A stretch of 64,000 nt of DNA from Rhizobium sp. BK650 (GCF_014195325.1 NZ_JACIBK010000001.1:496001-560000); one strand, 5' to 3'. Positions 16,745-27,514 are shown, counted from the first letter of the stretch. Numbers and translations are program-made. Notes: generated by a model not told the origin, from the sequence alone.

Positions 16745-17989
16745 TCAGAGCTTGCCACCGGCTTCGATGATGCCCTTGGTCAGGCTGCCGGTCGCCGGGA
16801 AAAGCGGGATGAGGCAGGCCTGCAAGGCGTGGTAGATGTCCCCCTTGCCGGGGAAGAGCGAGTGTGAGGGTACGAGGTCTTCGGTCAGTTCCTCGTGCCA
16901 GCCGCCATTCTTATGGTCGATGAAGCTGCGCTCGATGACGTTCCAGATCTTGCGATAGCATTCTTCATGATGGTCGCTCGGCAGGTGCTCGTTGAGGAAG
17001 TGCGCGGCGGCAGCACCCTCGCAGGCCGGCCACCAGAGCTTGTTGCGCTTGGCCGGTTTGTCGGCCCAGTCGAGCGTATAGAAGAAGCCGCCCTTATCAT
17101 TGTCCCAGCCGAGAGCCATGGATTGCTCGAAAAGGGCCTTGGCTGCATCCGGCATCCATTCGATTTTCTTGCCGCCGAGCGCCCAGAGTTGCAGGATCAG
17201 GCGAGTCCATTCCAGCCAGTGGCCGGGCGTCGTGCCAGCCGGGCGGAACATTTCGTTCGGATGATAGTAATCCTTGTCGAGGTTCCATTCGGCATCGAAA
17301 TGTTCGGCGACACGCCAGTCGACGGAACCGGCCGAACGGCGGATGACAAGATCGGCGATGCTTTCGGCCTTGGTGAGATAGTCACGGTCGCCGGTTGCCT
17401 CGAAGGCGGCCATCAGCGCTTCGGTCAGGTGCATGTTAGAGTTCTGGCCGCGATAGGTGCCGCCGTCGAGAGGCTGCCAGTCTGCGGTGAACTCTTCGGC
17501 GATCGCACCGTGCCTGGTTTCCCAGAACTTCGTGTTCAGGATCTCGGTGATATCGGCGAGCATGCCATCGGCGAGCGGATGGCAAATCGTCTTTGCCGAG
17601 GAGGCGGCGAGCAGAACGAAAGCATGGCCGTAGCCCTGCTTGTTGGAATCGACAGGACCGTTGTTGTCCAGCGACCAGAAGTAACCGCCGTTCTTGCGGT
17701 CACGATGGTGTTTCCAGATGTAGTTCATGCCGTGGTCGACGACATCTGCGGCACCTGGACGGCCGAGCAGCGTTCCGATCGAGAAGCAGTGGACGGCTCG
17801 CGAGGCAATATGGAGCGGCCGCACCTGGCCTTCGGAATCGAGCGGCTTGCCGGTGTCATCGAGATCGTAAAAGCCGCCTTTGGGATTGATGGAGTTATGC
17901 TGGAAGAAATCGAGGAGGCCGTTGGCCTGCGAAAGCAGCCAGCCTCGGTGATAGGCGCGGGTGGACCAGTTTCCGAGTGCAGGTGCCAT
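16745..17989 (-). CDS. AGE-family aldose-ketose isomerase (YihS/mannose isomerase-like)
   Basis: A 414-residue alpha/alpha-barrel enzyme of the N-acylglucosamine 2-epimerase family. Residues matching the YihS catalytic set are R64, H187 (NSNMHLTEA), E260 (PGHWLEW) and H387 (GDIYHALQAC). This argues for isomerisation of a free sugar such as mannose to fructose rather than epimerisation of GlcNAc. GGAGGAG precedes the ATG. It stands alone on the minus strand, divergent from metH. Exact substrate is not decidable. Confidence 0.85.
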   Translation of the reverse strand: MAPALGNWSTRAYHRGWLLSQANGLLDFFQHNSINPKGGFYDLDDTGKPLDSEGQVRPLHIASRAVHCFSIGTLLGRPGAADVVDHGMNYIWKHHRDRKNGGYFWSLDNNGPVDSNKQGYGHAFVLLAASSAKTICHPLADGMLADITEILNTKFWETRHGAIAEEFTADWQPLDGGTYRGQNSNMHLTEALMAAFEATGDRDYLTKAESIADLVIRRSAGSVDWRVAEHFDAEWNLDKDYYHPNEMFRPAGTTPGHWLEWTRLILQLWALGGKKIEWMPDAAKALFEQSMALGWDNDKGGFFYTLDWADKPAKRNKLWWPACEGAAAAHFLNEHLPSDHHEECYRKIWNVIERSFIDHKNGGWHEELTEDLVPSHSLFPGKGDIYHALQACLIPLFPATGSLTKGIIEAGGKL

Positions 17990-18102
17990 GTTTCTCCTCC
18001 GAATTTGTGCACAATGCCGTCAGGAAAACGCCTATATAGAGGTCGGGCGAGTCTGTCATCCGCCAAGGCTCGCAACGTCCTTAAAGCAACAGGCATATGT
18101 TG

Positions 18103-18122
18103 ACATAAAGATATCTTTATGT
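18103..18122. promoter_or_regulatory. SahR-type operator upstream of metH
   Basis: ACATAAAGATATCTTTATGT is a perfect 20-bp palindrome 42 bases before the metH start. Its core ATAAAGATATCTTTAT recurs exactly at 55936-55951 before the ArsR-methyltransferase/metF operon. Confidence 0.75.
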
Positions 18123-18163
18123 GATTTGTCGTTTTCGATCTTGTGATATCAAGGAGCCTTCCC

Positions 18164-21100
18164 GTGTTCGATAATCTCTTTGGTCCCGAAGGGGGCAAGC
18201 GTGATGGCAGTGAAGTATTCGCGGCGCTGAAGAAGGCAGCCAGCGAACGCATTCTCGTCCTTGACGGCGCAATGGGCACGCAGATCCAGGGTCTGGGCTT
18301 CGACGAAGACCATTTCCGCGGTTCGCGTTTCATCGGCTGCGCCTGCCATCAGAAGGGCAATAACGACCTGCTGATCCTGTCGCAGCCCGATGCGATCGAG
18401 GAAATCCATTACAAATATGCCAGGGCCGGCGCCGATATCCTCGAAACCAACACCTTCTCCTCGACCCGTATCGCGCAGGCGGATTACCAGATGGAAGGCG
18501 AGGTCTATGCGCTGAACAAGGAAGGTGCCGAGATCGTGCGACGCGCTGCTCAGCGCGCCGAGCGCGAGGACGGCAGGCGTCGCTTCGTTGCCGGAGCCAT
18601 CGGCCCGACCAACCGCACGGCCTCCATTTCGCCTGACGTCAACAATCCGGGCTTCCGCGCCGTTACCTTCGATGACCTGCGTGATGCCTATGCCGAGCAG
18701 ATCGACGGCCTGATCGATGGCGGCGCCGATATCATCCTGATCGAGACGATATTCGATACGCTGAATGCCAAGGCTGCGATCTTTGCCTGCGAGGAGCGCT
18801 TCGAGGCCAAGGGCATCCGGCTGCCGGTCATGATCTCGGGTACGATCACCGATCTTTCGGGCCGCACGCTCTCCGGCCAGACGCCGACTGCATTTTGGAA
18901 CTCGGTGCGTCACGCCAATCCATTCACGATCGGCCTCAATTGCGCGCTCGGCGCCAATGCGATGCGCCCGCATCTGCAGGAGCTTTCGGGTGTTGCCGAT
19001 ACGTTTGTCTGCGCCTATCCGAATGCCGGCCTGCCGAACGAGTTCGGCCAGTACGACGAGACGCCGGAACTGATGGCGGCGCAGATCGACAGCTTCGCTC
19101 GCGAAGGCCTGGTCAATATCGTCGGCGGCTGCTGCGGCTCTACGCCTGAACATATCCGTGTCATTGCCGAGACAGTTGCCAAGTACAAGCCGCGGCCGAT
19201 CCCCGAGCATCGTCCCTTCATGTCGCTGTCGGGCCTCGAGCCCTTCGAGCTGACCAAGGACATTCCCTTCGTCAATGTCGGCGAGCGCACCAACGTCACC
19301 GGTTCGGCCCGCTTCCGCAAGCTGATCACCAATGCCGATTTCACGGCAGCGCTCGATGTCGCCCGCGACCAGGTCGAGAACGGTGCACAGGTGATCGACA
19401 TCAACATGGACGAGGGCCTGATCGATTCCGAGAAGGCGATGGTCGAATTCCTAAATCTGATCGCCGCCGAGCCGGATATCGCCCGCGTACCCGTGATGAT
19501 CGATAGCTCGAAATTTTCGATCATCGAATCCGGCCTGAAGCGCGTACAGGGCAAGCCGATCGTCAATTCGATCTCGTTGAAGGAGGGGGAGGAGAATTTC
19601 CTAGCCCAGGCGCGCCTGCTGCGCAATTACGGTGCAGCCGTTGTCGTCATGGCCTTCGATGAGACGGGCCAGGCCGACAGCTACGGGCGTAAGGTCGAGA
19701 TATGCACCCGCGCCTATAAGCTGCTGACCGAAAAGGTCGGCTTCCCGCCGGAAGATATCATCTTCGACCCAAACATCTTCGCGGTCGCGACCGGGATCGA
19801 AGAGCACAATAACTACGGCGTCGACTTTATTGAGGCGACGCGCACGATCCGCAAGACCATGCCGCTCGTCCATATCTCCGGCGGTGTGTCGAACCTTTCC
19901 TTCTCCTTCCGCGGCAACGAGCCGGTGCGCGAGGCGATGCATGCCGTGTTCCTCTACCACGCCATCCAGGCTGGCATGGACATGGGCATCGTCAATGCCG
20001 GCCAGCTTGCCGTCTACGACCAGATCGATCCCGAACTGCGCGAAGCCTGCGAAGACGTGGTGCTGAACCGCCGCGCCGACGCGACCGAACGGTTGCTCGA
20101 GGTTGCTGAACGCTTCCGGGGCGCTGCCGGCAAGGAAGGCAAGGTGCAGGATCTCTCCTGGCGCGAATGGAGCGTCGAGAAGCGTCTCGAACATGCGCTG
20201 GTCAACGGCATCACCGAATATATCGAAGCCGATACCGAGGAAGCCCGCCAGCAGGCCGCGCGGCCGCTGCATGTCATCGAAGGCCCGCTGATGGCGGGCA
20301 TGAATGTGGTCGGCGATCTCTTCGGCTCGGGCAAGATGTTCCTGCCGCAGGTGGTCAAGTCCGCCCGTGTCATGAAGCAGGCCGTAGCCGTTCTCCTTCC
20401 TTACATGGAAGAGGAGAAGCGCCAGAATGGCGGCGAAGAACGCAAGTCTGCCGGCAAGATCCTGATGGCGACCGTAAAGGGCGACGTGCACGATATCGGC
20501 AAGAACATCGTCGGTGTCGTTCTCGCCTGCAACAATTACGAGATCATCGACCTCGGCGTCATGGTGCCGGCAACGAAGATCCTCGAAACGGCTGTCGCCG
20601 AGAAGGTCGATGTCATCGGCCTCTCCGGACTGATCACCCCGTCGTTGGACGAGATGGTGCATGTCGCGGCTGAAATGGAGCGGCAGGGCTTCGATATTCC
20701 GCTTCTGATCGGTGGAGCGACGACCAGCCGCGTGCATACGGCCGTCAAGATCCATCCGGGCTATAACAAGGGTCAGTCGATCTACGTGACAGATGCCAGC
20801 CGCGCCGTTGGCGTCGTCTCCTCGTTGCTGTCGCCGGAGGGTCGTCAGTCCTATATCGACGACATCCGGGCAGAATACGCCAAGGTTGCTGCCGCTCATG
20901 CACGCAGCGAAGCCGAGAAAGTCCGTCTGCCGCTCGCGCGTGCCCGCGAGAATGCGCAGAAGGTCGACTGGGCGGCCTTCAAGCCAACCAAGCCGAGCTT
21001 CCTCGGGACCAAGGTGTTCGAAGATTACGATCTTGCCGAACTTGCCAAGTACATCGACTGGACGCCGTTCTTCCAGACCTGGGAATTGCGCGGCCGCTAT

Positions 21101-21937
21101 CCGGCGATCCTCGAGGATGAGAAGCAGGGTGAAGCTGCACGGGCTCTCTGGAACGACGCCCAGGCGATGCTGAAGAAGATCATCGACGAGAAGTGGTTCC
21201 GTCCGCGCGCGGTCATCGGCTTCTGGCCGGCCGGTACCGTCGGCGACGATATTCGCCTATTCAAGGACGATGCGCGCAGGCAGGAGCTGGCGACATTCTA
21301 TACGCTTCGCCAGCAGCTTTCGAAGCGTGACGGGCGCCCGAACGTGGCATTGTCGGACTTCGTAGCGCCCGTGGACAGCGGCGTACAGGACTATGTCGGC
21401 GGCTTCGTGGTGACGGCCGGCTTTGAGGAGATCGCCATTGCCGAACGTTTTGAGCGTTCGAACGACGACTATTCCTCTATCCTCGTGAAAGCACTTGCCG
21501 ATCGCTTCGCCGAAGCCTTCGCTGAACGCATGCATGAGCGCGTGCGCCGTGAATACTGGGGTTATGCCAAGGACGAAACGCTTTCCAACGAGGATCTCAT
21601 CACCGAAGCCTATGCCGGCATCCGCCCGGCGCCAGGCTATCCGGCGCAGCCCGATCACACCGAGAAGAAGACGCTGTTTTCTCTTCTCGATGCGGAAAAC
21701 ACTGCTGGCGTGAAGTTGACCGAGAGCTATGCGATGTGGCCCGGCTCGTCGGTTTCGGGCATCTATATCGGCCATCCCGACTCCTACTATTTCGGCGTCG
21801 CCAAGGTGGAGCGTGATCAGGTGGAAGACTACGCGAGGCGCAAGGGCATGGAGATATCCGAGGTCGAGCGCTGGCTCGGCCCGGTGCTCAACTACGTGCC
21901 GCGCAAGGCTGATGAAGAGATCGAAGACGCTGCCTGA
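18164..21937 (+). CDS. metH: Cobalamin-dependent methionine synthase
   Basis: A 1257-residue four-module enzyme that transfers the methyl group of 5-methyl-THF to homocysteine through cobalamin. Module 1 (about 10-330) has [10 protein letters not shown] and zinc ligands in GLNCALGAN and [10 protein letters not shown]. Module 2 (about 360-620) is the pterin domain with [10 protein letters not shown]. Module 3 has the B12-binding DVHDIGKN His motif near residue 775. Module 4 is the SAM-binding activation domain with [12 protein letters not shown]. The GTG at 18164 is preceded by AAGGAG. A strong terminator follows. The upstream palindrome suggests SahR-type control shared with metF. Confidence 0.97.
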   Translation: MFDNLFGPEGGKRDGSEVFAALKKAASERILVLDGAMGTQIQGLGFDEDHFRGSRFIGCACHQKGNNDLLILSQPDAIEEIHYKYARAGADILETNTFSSTRIAQADYQMEGEVYALNKEGAEIVRRAAQRAEREDGRRRFVAGAIGPTNRTASISPDVNNPGFRAVTFDDLRDAYAEQIDGLIDGGADIILIETIFDTLNAKAAIFACEERFEAKGIRLPVMISGTITDLSGRTLSGQTPTAFWNSVRHANPFTIGLNCALGANAMRPHLQELSGVADTFVCAYPNAGLPNEFGQYDETPELMAAQIDSFAREGLVNIVGGCCGSTPEHIRVIAETVAKYKPRPIPEHRPFMSLSGLEPFELTKDIPFVNVGERTNVTGSARFRKLITNADFTAALDVARDQVENGAQVIDINMDEGLIDSEKAMVEFLNLIAAEPDIARVPVMIDSSKFSIIESGLKRVQGKPIVNSISLKEGEENFLAQARLLRNYGAAVVVMAFDETGQADSYGRKVEICTRAYKLLTEKVGFPPEDIIFDPNIFAVATGIEEHNNYGVDFIEATRTIRKTMPLVHISGGVSNLSFSFRGNEPVREAMHAVFLYHAIQAGMDMGIVNAGQLAVYDQIDPELREACEDVVLNRRADATERLLEVAERFRGAAGKEGKVQDLSWREWSVEKRLEHALVNGITEYIEADTEEARQQAARPLHVIEGPLMAGMNVVGDLFGSGKMFLPQVVKSARVMKQAVAVLLPYMEEEKRQNGGEERKSAGKILMATVKGDVHDIGKNIVGVVLACNNYEIIDLGVMVPATKILETAVAEKVDVIGLSGLITPSLDEMVHVAAEMERQGFDIPLLIGGATTSRVHTAVKIHPGYNKGQSIYVTDASRAVGVVSSLLSPEGRQSYIDDIRAEYAKVAAAHARSEAEKVRLPLARARENAQKVDWAAFKPTKPSFLGTKVFEDYDLAELAKYIDWTPFFQTWELRGRYPAILEDEKQGEAARALWNDAQAMLKKIIDEKWFRPRAVIGFWPAGTVGDDIRLFKDDARRQELATFYTLRQQLSKRDGRPNVALSDFVAPVDSGVQDYVGGFVVTAGFEEIAIAERFERSNDDYSSILVKALADRFAEAFAERMHERVRREYWGYAKDETLSNEDLITEAYAGIRPAPGYPAQPDHTEKKTLFSLLDAENTAGVKLTESYAMWPGSSVSGIYIGHPDSYYFGVAKVERDQVEDYARRKGMEISEVERWLGPVLNYVPRKADEEIEDAA

Positions 21938-21997
21938 TTGCGGAGTCTTTTCCGTCGCTTGAGGTGGCATGCTCAGTCATTGATTCAATAAACGACG

Positions 21998-22035
21998 AAG
22001 CCGGGAAGTGATTCACTTTCCGGCTTTATCTTTTT
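21998..22035 (+). terminator. Rho-independent terminator after metH
   Basis: Stem AAGCCGGGAAGTGA / TCACTTTCCGGCTT with a one-base loop core and one G-T type mismatch, followed by ATCTTTTT. Confidence 0.8.
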
Positions 22036-22050
22036 GAACTGGAAGAAAAA

Positions 22051-22815
22051 TCAGGTCGCGCTAATCGTCAACTCGGCGACGAAGTCATAGGCGTCGCCGC
22101 GATAGAGCGAACGGGTGAATTCCACGGCGCGGCCGGAGCCGAGATAGGAAATGCGCTCAATGGAAAGTCCGGCCTGGCCGACGGGCACGCCGAGCAGATG
22201 GGCGTCGGCTTCCTTCATGTTGGTCGCCGATATGCGCTGGACGGCGCGGACCGGGCGCACGCCGAGCCGCTCCAGTTCAGCATAGAGCGAATTGGCGACA
22301 GCAGAGGGGTCAGGCAGGAATTCGCCCGATACGCTCGCATGTTCGATCGCCAGGGGCTGGTCGTCGGCGATGCGCAGGCGCGATAGGCGCGAAACCTTGA
22401 TGTCCGTGCCGAGGCCGAGGATCATCATCTCGTCGGGCGACGGGGTGTGCACGCCCTTATGCAGCCATTCGGAGCGGGCGGACATGCCGCGCCGGGCCAT
22501 GTCTTCCGTGAAGGAGGTGAGCTGCGACAGGCGCTGTTCGACCCTGGACACCGGCTTTGCGACGAAGGTGCCGGAACCGTGACGGCGCACGAGCAGGCCG
22601 TCGGCTACGAGTTCGTCAATCGCCTTGCGCACGGTGACGCGGCTGACGGCCGCAAATTCGGCGATATCGCGTTCCGGGGGCAGGGCATCGCCATGGGCGA
22701 GTGTGCCCGTGCGGACAGCCTCTTCCAGAGTGCGGCGCAGCTTTACATAAAGGGGGCCGGTGCCGCCGGCCTGCAGGCGTTCGGGCGACAGAATGGAGGC
22801 GAGATCATCGGTCAT
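22051..22815 (-). CDS. GntR-family (UTRA/HutC) transcriptional regulator
   Basis: A 254-residue regulator with an N-terminal winged helix (ALPPERDIAEFAAVSRVTVR) and a C-terminal UTRA ligand domain. Its ATG overlaps the kinase stop (ATGA at 22815-22812), so it is coupled to the sugar kinase. This is the NagR/DasR type of regulator, which senses phosphorylated amino sugars. Probable targets are its own operon and the divergent transporter, where inverted repeats are seen. Confidence 0.88.
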   Translation of the reverse strand: MTDDLASILSPERLQAGGTGPLYVKLRRTLEEAVRTGTLAHGDALPPERDIAEFAAVSRVTVRKAIDELVADGLLVRRHGSGTFVAKPVSRVEQRLSQLTSFTEDMARRGMSARSEWLHKGVHTPSPDEMMILGLGTDIKVSRLSRLRIADDQPLAIEHASVSGEFLPDPSAVANSLYAELERLGVRPVRAVQRISATNMKEADAHLLGVPVGQAGLSIERISYLGSGRAVEFTRSLYRGDAYDFVAELTISAT

Positions 22816-23696
22816 GCCACACCTCTCTGCCGGTCGTTCATCAGCTTGACGGCGAGATCGACCGCACCCTGGAGCGCATCGGCTTTGGGCTCGGCCAACA
22901 GCGCCTTGTGCCGATCTGCAAGCCACGGATGGTAGGCCCTGGCAAGGCCGCCGAGCAGGCAGATCGTCGGGCATTCGGGCCATGAGAGCGCGTCGAGGCT
23001 GGCATCGATCGCATCTGCCGCCTCCCTGATGATCTCGATTGCGACCGCATCAGCGGCCTCTGCGGCCTCGAATACGGCCGGTGCGTATCGTGCGAAATCC
23101 CGAGGGCGGGCGGTATGGGCGAATTCGACGACTTGCTCCGGATCGTTGCCGTACTCGGCCATGATCCTTTCCGTCAGCGGCGAGGTGGGGCGAACCTTGT
23201 CATAGGCGAGCAGGGACCTTTCCAGGAGATCGCGGCCAAGCCGCGCGCCGCTTGCCTGATCGCCAACGATGGAGCCCCAGCCGCCGATGCCGTGCAGCTT
23301 ACCCTCTCGGCGCGCATTATAGACGGAGCCGGTTCCGACGGCGCCGACTATGCCGTCGGCATCGCCGAGTGCCCCTTGCAACGATATCAGCGCATCGGTG
23401 ACAACCCGGCCGCTATCAAAAGGCAGGGCCTTTTCGATGCGCCGGCCGTAATCGCCGACATTGGCGCCCGCAACACCAACGACTGCGGAGACTGTGGAAG
23501 CGGTTTCAACTCCAAATCCCGCATCACGCAGCGCCTGGCGGGCGGATTCGACGATATTGACGAGAGAGCTTTCCAGATCGGAAAGGATGTTGGCAGGGCC
23601 TGCCTTGCCGCGGCCAATGACATTGCCCATTCTGTCCGCAACTGCGGCCCGGCAGCTTGTTCCACCGCCATCTATACCGATTGCAAGTTCCGTCAT
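22812..23696 (-). CDS. BadF/BadG-family sugar kinase (N-acetylglucosamine kinase-like)
   Basis: A 294-residue kinase of the ASKHA superfamily. The N-terminal phosphate loop is IGIDGGGTSCRAAVAD, then GVAGANVGDYGR, GTGSVYNAR and GGWGSIVGDQASGARLG, which are typical of GlcNAc/glucosamine kinases. It would phosphorylate the imported sugar in the cytoplasm. First gene of a two-gene unit with the GntR regulator, divergent from a CUT1-type importer. The substrate (GlcNAc versus glucosamine) is inferred. Confidence 0.85.
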   Translation of the reverse strand: MTELAIGIDGGGTSCRAAVADRMGNVIGRGKAGPANILSDLESSLVNIVESARQALRDAGFGVETASTVSAVVGVAGANVGDYGRRIEKALPFDSGRVVTDALISLQGALGDADGIVGAVGTGSVYNARREGKLHGIGGWGSIVGDQASGARLGRDLLERSLLAYDKVRPTSPLTERIMAEYGNDPEQVVEFAHTARPRDFARYAPAVFEAAEAADAVAIEIIREAADAIDASLDALSWPECPTICLLGGLARAYHPWLADRHKALLAEPKADALQGAVDLAVKLMNDRQRGVA

Positions 23697-23740
23697 CGGA
23701 CCCCCGAATATGCCGTTCCCTTACGTTTTTAAATACAATA

Positions 23741-23754
23741 CCAAAAAAATACCA
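23741..23754 (+). promoter_or_regulatory. Candidate GntR operator, copy 1
   Basis: CCAAAAAAATACCA, preceded by another ATACCA half site, 45 bases upstream of the kinase start. It is inverted relative to copy 2. AxTGGTAT half sites are typical of NagR-like regulators. Confidence 0.45.
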
Positions 23755-23866
23755 TTTACCAAGCGGAAATGATCGGGAAATTTGCCGTTTTTAACATGCT
23801 GATTTTAAATGATAAAAAATTTTTATGAATTTTCTCTCATCCGGAAGTTAATTTCGGCTGGACAAT

Positions 23867-23880
23867 TGGTATTTTTTTGG
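23867..23880 (-). promoter_or_regulatory. Candidate GntR operator, copy 2
   Basis: TGGTATTTTTTTGG on the plus strand, the exact reverse complement of copy 1, preceded by AAT to give ATTGGTAT. Confidence 0.45.
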
Positions 23881-24229
23881 CCTTAATTCCGGAAAAGGGA
23901 ACAGCGTATCGAGGCGTGTGAAAACCGGCAAAGAAAAACAGCGCCGGCCAGGTTTCGAGAAAGGTGCAGACAACGATCCGCAGGAGCCGACATGGTTCGC
24001 GGAAGCGCGCGGCATCTTTCCAAGCTTTTCTCTTATTTTCAGGCGCCCGGTTCAGCGTAACGGGAGGGCGCATCGTTCGGCCGGAGGCTAGTTCCCTTCG
24101 TGCCGGCAGAGCTTCGGGGCCGGCAATCTTGGCGGCTCTAAAAGGGGCGTTGGGTGTTTCCTCAGGCACGCCAACCGCTTGTTTCAGATCGAAAACAGCG
24201 CCTAACGGCGCTCAAAACAGGAGAGGGAA

Positions 24230-25489
24230 ATGAAAAACACTGCTCTGAAAAGCCTGCTGCTTGCATCCAGCCTGCTGTCGTCAGCCGGCCTCGTTCATGC
24301 CGCAGACGTGACGCTCACCGTCGAAAGCTGGCGTAACGACGACCTGCAGATCTGGCAGGAGAAGATCATCCCGGCTTTCGAAGCCAAGAACCCGGGCATT
24401 AAGATCGTCTTCTCGCCGACCGCTCCGACTGAATACAATGCTTCTCTGAACGCCAAGCTCGACGCCGGTTCCGCAGGCGACATCATCACATGCCGTCCTT
24501 TCGATGCGTCGCTCGAACTCTTCAACAAGAAGCAGCTCGTCGACATCACCAGCCTGTCCGGCATGGAAAACTTCTCGCCGGTTGCCAAGGCTGCGTGGTC
24601 GACGGACGACGGCAAGTCGACTTTCTGCGTGCCGATGGCTTCGGTCATTCACGGCTTCATCTACAACAAGGATGCCTTCGACAAGCTCGGCATTGCTGTT
24701 CCGAAAACGGAAGACGAGTTCTTCAAGGCTCTCGACAAGATCAAAGCTGACGGCACCTACATTCCGCTCGCTATGGGCACGAAGGATCTCTGGGAAGCCG
24801 CAACCATGGGCTACCAGAACATCGGCCCGAACTACTGGAAGGGTGAAGAGGGCCGCCTGGCGCTGATTGCTGGCAAGCAGAAGCTGACAGATCCTGCCTG
24901 GGTCAAGCCCTTCGAAGAGCTTGCCAAGTGGAAGCCCTATCTCGGCGACGGTTTCGAAGCCCAAACCTACTCCGACAGCCAGAACCTCTTCACGCTCGGC
25001 CGTGCCGCCATTTACCCGGCCGGTTCGTGGGAAATCGCGCTGTTCAACACGCAGGCGCAGTTCAAGATGGGCGCCTTCCCGCCGCCGGTTCCGAAGTCCG
25101 GCGACCAGGGCTATATCTCGGACCATCCGGATATCGGCGTTGGCCTGAATGCCAAGAGCACGCATCAGGAAGAAGCCAAGAAGTTCCTCACTTGGGTCGC
25201 TTCGCCCGAATTCGCAGACATCTACGCGAACGCTCTGCCTGGCTTCTTCAGCCTGAACTCCAAACCGGTCAAGATGAGCGATCCGCTTGCTCAGGAATTC
25301 GTTTCCTGGCGCGGCCCGTACAAGTCGACCGTCCGCTCGACCTATCAGATCCTGTCGCGCGGCAAACCGAACCTCGAAAACGAGACCTGGGTTGAATCAG
25401 CCAACGTCATCAACGGCACGGACACCCCGGCTGCCGCTGCCGAGAAGCTCCAGAAGGGCCTCGACAGCTGGTACAAGCCGGGCAAGTAA
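24230..25489 (+). CDS. Sugar ABC transporter substrate-binding protein (CUT1)
   Basis: A 419-residue family-1 solute-binding protein. A Sec signal peptide of about 24 residues ends at LVHA before ADVTLTVESW. Body features such as IKIVFSPTAPTEYNASLNAKL and GRAAIYPAGSWEI are typical for oligosaccharide or amino-sugar binding proteins. GGAGAGGGA precedes the ATG. First gene of the operon, separated by a hairpin from the permeases. Likely substrate is GlcNAc or a chito-oligosaccharide, from the neighbouring kinase. Confidence 0.9.
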   Translation: MKNTALKSLLLASSLLSSAGLVHAADVTLTVESWRNDDLQIWQEKIIPAFEAKNPGIKIVFSPTAPTEYNASLNAKLDAGSAGDIITCRPFDASLELFNKKQLVDITSLSGMENFSPVAKAAWSTDDGKSTFCVPMASVIHGFIYNKDAFDKLGIAVPKTEDEFFKALDKIKADGTYIPLAMGTKDLWEAATMGYQNIGPNYWKGEEGRLALIAGKQKLTDPAWVKPFEELAKWKPYLGDGFEAQTYSDSQNLFTLGRAAIYPAGSWEIALFNTQAQFKMGAFPPPVPKSGDQGYISDHPDIGVGLNAKSTHQEEAKKFLTWVASPEFADIYANALPGFFSLNSKPVKMSDPLAQEFVSWRGPYKSTVRSTYQILSRGKPNLENETWVESANVINGTDTPAAAAEKLQKGLDSWYKPGK

Positions 25490-25504
25490 GCCTGCTATTC
25501 AAGG

Positions 25505-25531
25505 TAAGGGGCGGTCGCAAGCTGCCCCTTA
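25505..25531 (+). terminator. Attenuating hairpin after binding-protein gene
   Basis: Perfect 8-bp stem TAAGGGGC/GCCCCTTA with an 11-base loop and no T-run. It probably stabilises the binding-protein message or partly stops transcription before the permeases. Confidence 0.45.
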
Positions 25532-25710
25532 TCGGCCTGCCGGCCATCTTGTCCCGCGAGGGGCAAGAGACTCGCAGCCGCCTCCTGGCCCGTGGTTTTC
25601 AGGTATGGGCATGGTCCGGCTCTCCGAAGAAGGAGAGGGGAATGAGGGGCAAGATTGATTTCCACCTGCGCTGCGCCTGATGGTCCAGCCAATAAAAACA
25701 GGCAAAAGCC

Positions 25711-26658
25711 ATGAGCGAAGCCGACACCGCAGTCGACGTGATCCCGATCAAGCGTCCCATTCGCTGGCATATCGGAATCTTCCTTCTTCCGGCCTTTATC
25801 GTCTATACGGCGATCATGATCCTGCCGCTGATCGAAACGCTCCGGCTTTCCTTCTACAATACGGTCGATGGCGCCTCGACCTTTGTCGGGCTCGCCAACT
25901 ACAAGGTTCTCTTCGGCGATGCCCGCTGGGTGCATGACTTCTGGAATGCGCTGCGCAACAACGTCATCTTCTTCATCATCCATATGTGCGTGCAGAATCC
26001 GATCGGGATCGCGCTGGCTGCACTTCTGTCGACGCCGCGGCTGCGCTTCGTTGCCTTCTACCGCACGGCAATCTTCCTGCCGACGCTTCTTTCCTTCGTC
26101 ATCGTCGGATTCATCTGGAAGCTGATCCTCTCGCCGATCTGGGGTGTCGCACCCTGGCTGATGAGCCTCGTCGGCTTGAAGTGGGCCTTTGCGCCCTGGC
26201 TCGGCCAGTCCGGCCCGGCGCTGATCGCTGTGTCGCTGATCTCGAACTGGCAATATATCGGCATTCCGATGATGCTGATCTATGCAGCACTTCTGAGCAT
26301 TCCCGAGGAGGTGATCGAGGCTGCCGAATGCGACGGCATTACTGGCTGGGCTCAGTTCTGGAAAATCAAGCTACCGCTGGTCCTACCGGCGATCGGCATC
26401 ATTTCGATCCTGACTTTCGTCGGCAATTTCAACGCTTTCGACCTGATCTACACCGTACAGGGCGCGCTTGCCGGCCCCGATATGTCGACGGATATTCTCG
26501 GCACGCTCCTCTATCGCACCTTCTTCGGTTTCCAGCTGCAGCTCGGCGACCGCTCCATGGGCGCGACGATTGCGACAGTCATGTTCCTGATCATCCTTGC
26601 CGGCGTCTCCTTCTACCTTTTCGCCATCCAGCGGCGCATGCGTCGCTACCAGTTCTGA
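25711..26658 (+). CDS. Sugar ABC transporter permease (MalF type)
   Basis: A 315-residue membrane protein with six predicted segments, the first at about residues 22-45. The coupling loop EAAECDGITGWAQFWKIKLP is at about residues 210-229. It is the first permease of the CUT1 importer. The second permease starts 13 bases after its stop. Confidence 0.92.
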   Translation: MSEADTAVDVIPIKRPIRWHIGIFLLPAFIVYTAIMILPLIETLRLSFYNTVDGASTFVGLANYKVLFGDARWVHDFWNALRNNVIFFIIHMCVQNPIGIALAALLSTPRLRFVAFYRTAIFLPTLLSFVIVGFIWKLILSPIWGVAPWLMSLVGLKWAFAPWLGQSGPALIAVSLISNWQYIGIPMMLIYAALLSIPEEVIEAAECDGITGWAQFWKIKLPLVLPAIGIISILTFVGNFNAFDLIYTVQGALAGPDMSTDILGTLLYRTFFGFQLQLGDRSMGATIATVMFLIILAGVSFYLFAIQRRMRRYQF

Positions 26659-26671
26659 GGAGTGTGAGCCC

Positions 26672-27514
26672 ATGTCGAACAGAGCGCGCACATCCCCCAT
26701 CCGCACCGGCCTCGTGCATCTGGCGCTGATCGGCTACACGCTGGTCGCCATCTTCCCGGTGTTCCTGACGATCGTCAATTCGTTCAAGGACCGCAATGCG
26801 ATCTTCCGCTCGCCGCTGCAGGTGCCGACACCTTCGACTTTCAGCCTGATTGGCTATCAGACGGTGCTGGGCCAGGGTGACTTCGCCACCTATTTCCAGA
26901 ATAGCTTCATTGTGACGATCGTCGCGATCTTCCTCGTGCTGCTGTTCGGGGCAATGGCCGCATTCGCGCTGTCGGAATACCGCTTCAAGGGCAATACGCT
27001 TGTCGGTCTCTACATGGCGATCGGCATCATGATCCCGATCCGCCTCGGCACGGTTGCCATCCTGCAGGGCATGGTCGCGACCGGCCTCGTCAACACGCTG
27101 ACGGCACTGATCCTCGTCTATACGGCGCAGGGGATTCCGCTGGCGATCTTCATTCTCTCTGAATTCATGCGCACCGTCTCCGACGACCTGAAGAATGCCG
27201 GGCGCATCGACGGGCTTTCGGAATATGCAATCTTCTTCCGCCTCGTGCTGCCGCTGGTGCGGCCGGCCATGGCGACGGTCGCCGTCTTCACAATGATACC
27301 TATCTGGAACGACCTGTGGTTCCCGCTGATCCTGGCGCCTTCCGAAGCCACCAAGACCGTGACGCTCGGCTCGCAGATCTTCATCGGCCAGTTCGTCACC
27401 AACTGGAACGCTGTTCTGGCGGCGCTGTCGCTCGCGATCCTGCCGATCCTCGTTCTCTATGTCATCTTCTCGCGGCAGCTAATCCGCGGCATCACCTCGG
27501 GAGCCGTCAAGTGA
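26672..27514 (+). CDS. Sugar ABC transporter permease (MalG type)
   Basis: A 280-residue membrane permease. It has six predicted segments, and the coupling motif appears as NAGRIDGLSEYAIFFRLVLP. The start at 26672 has GAGGAG upstream. Its stop codon overlaps the GTG start of the oxidoreductase (GTGA), giving translational coupling. Confidence 0.92.
   Translation: MSNRARTSPIRTGLVHLALIGYTLVAIFPVFLTIVNSFKDRNAIFRSPLQVPTPSTFSLIGYQTVLGQGDFATYFQNSFIVTIVAIFLVLLFGAMAAFALSEYRFKGNTLVGLYMAIGIMIPIRLGTVAILQGMVATGLVNTLTALILVYTAQGIPLAIFILSEFMRTVSDDLKNAGRIDGLSEYAIFFRLVLPLVRPAMATVAVFTMIPIWNDLWFPLILAPSEATKTVTLGSQIFIGQFVTNWNAVLAALSLAILPILVLYVIFSRQLIRGITSGAVK

Larger units (their letters stand above)
23697..24229. 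other. 533-base divergent promoter region of the amino-sugar locus
   Basis: AT-rich in the part nearest the kinase (23720-23880), with no gene I can support. It holds two copies of CCAAAAAAATACCA in inverted orientation. The remainder up to the binding-protein gene is GC-rich leader without recognisable features. Confidence 0.6.

Noticed and set aside
18000..18163. SAM or cobalamin riboswitch upstream of metH
   Set aside because: No SAM-II or B12-box-like sequence is visible; a protein-operator palindrome is there instead.
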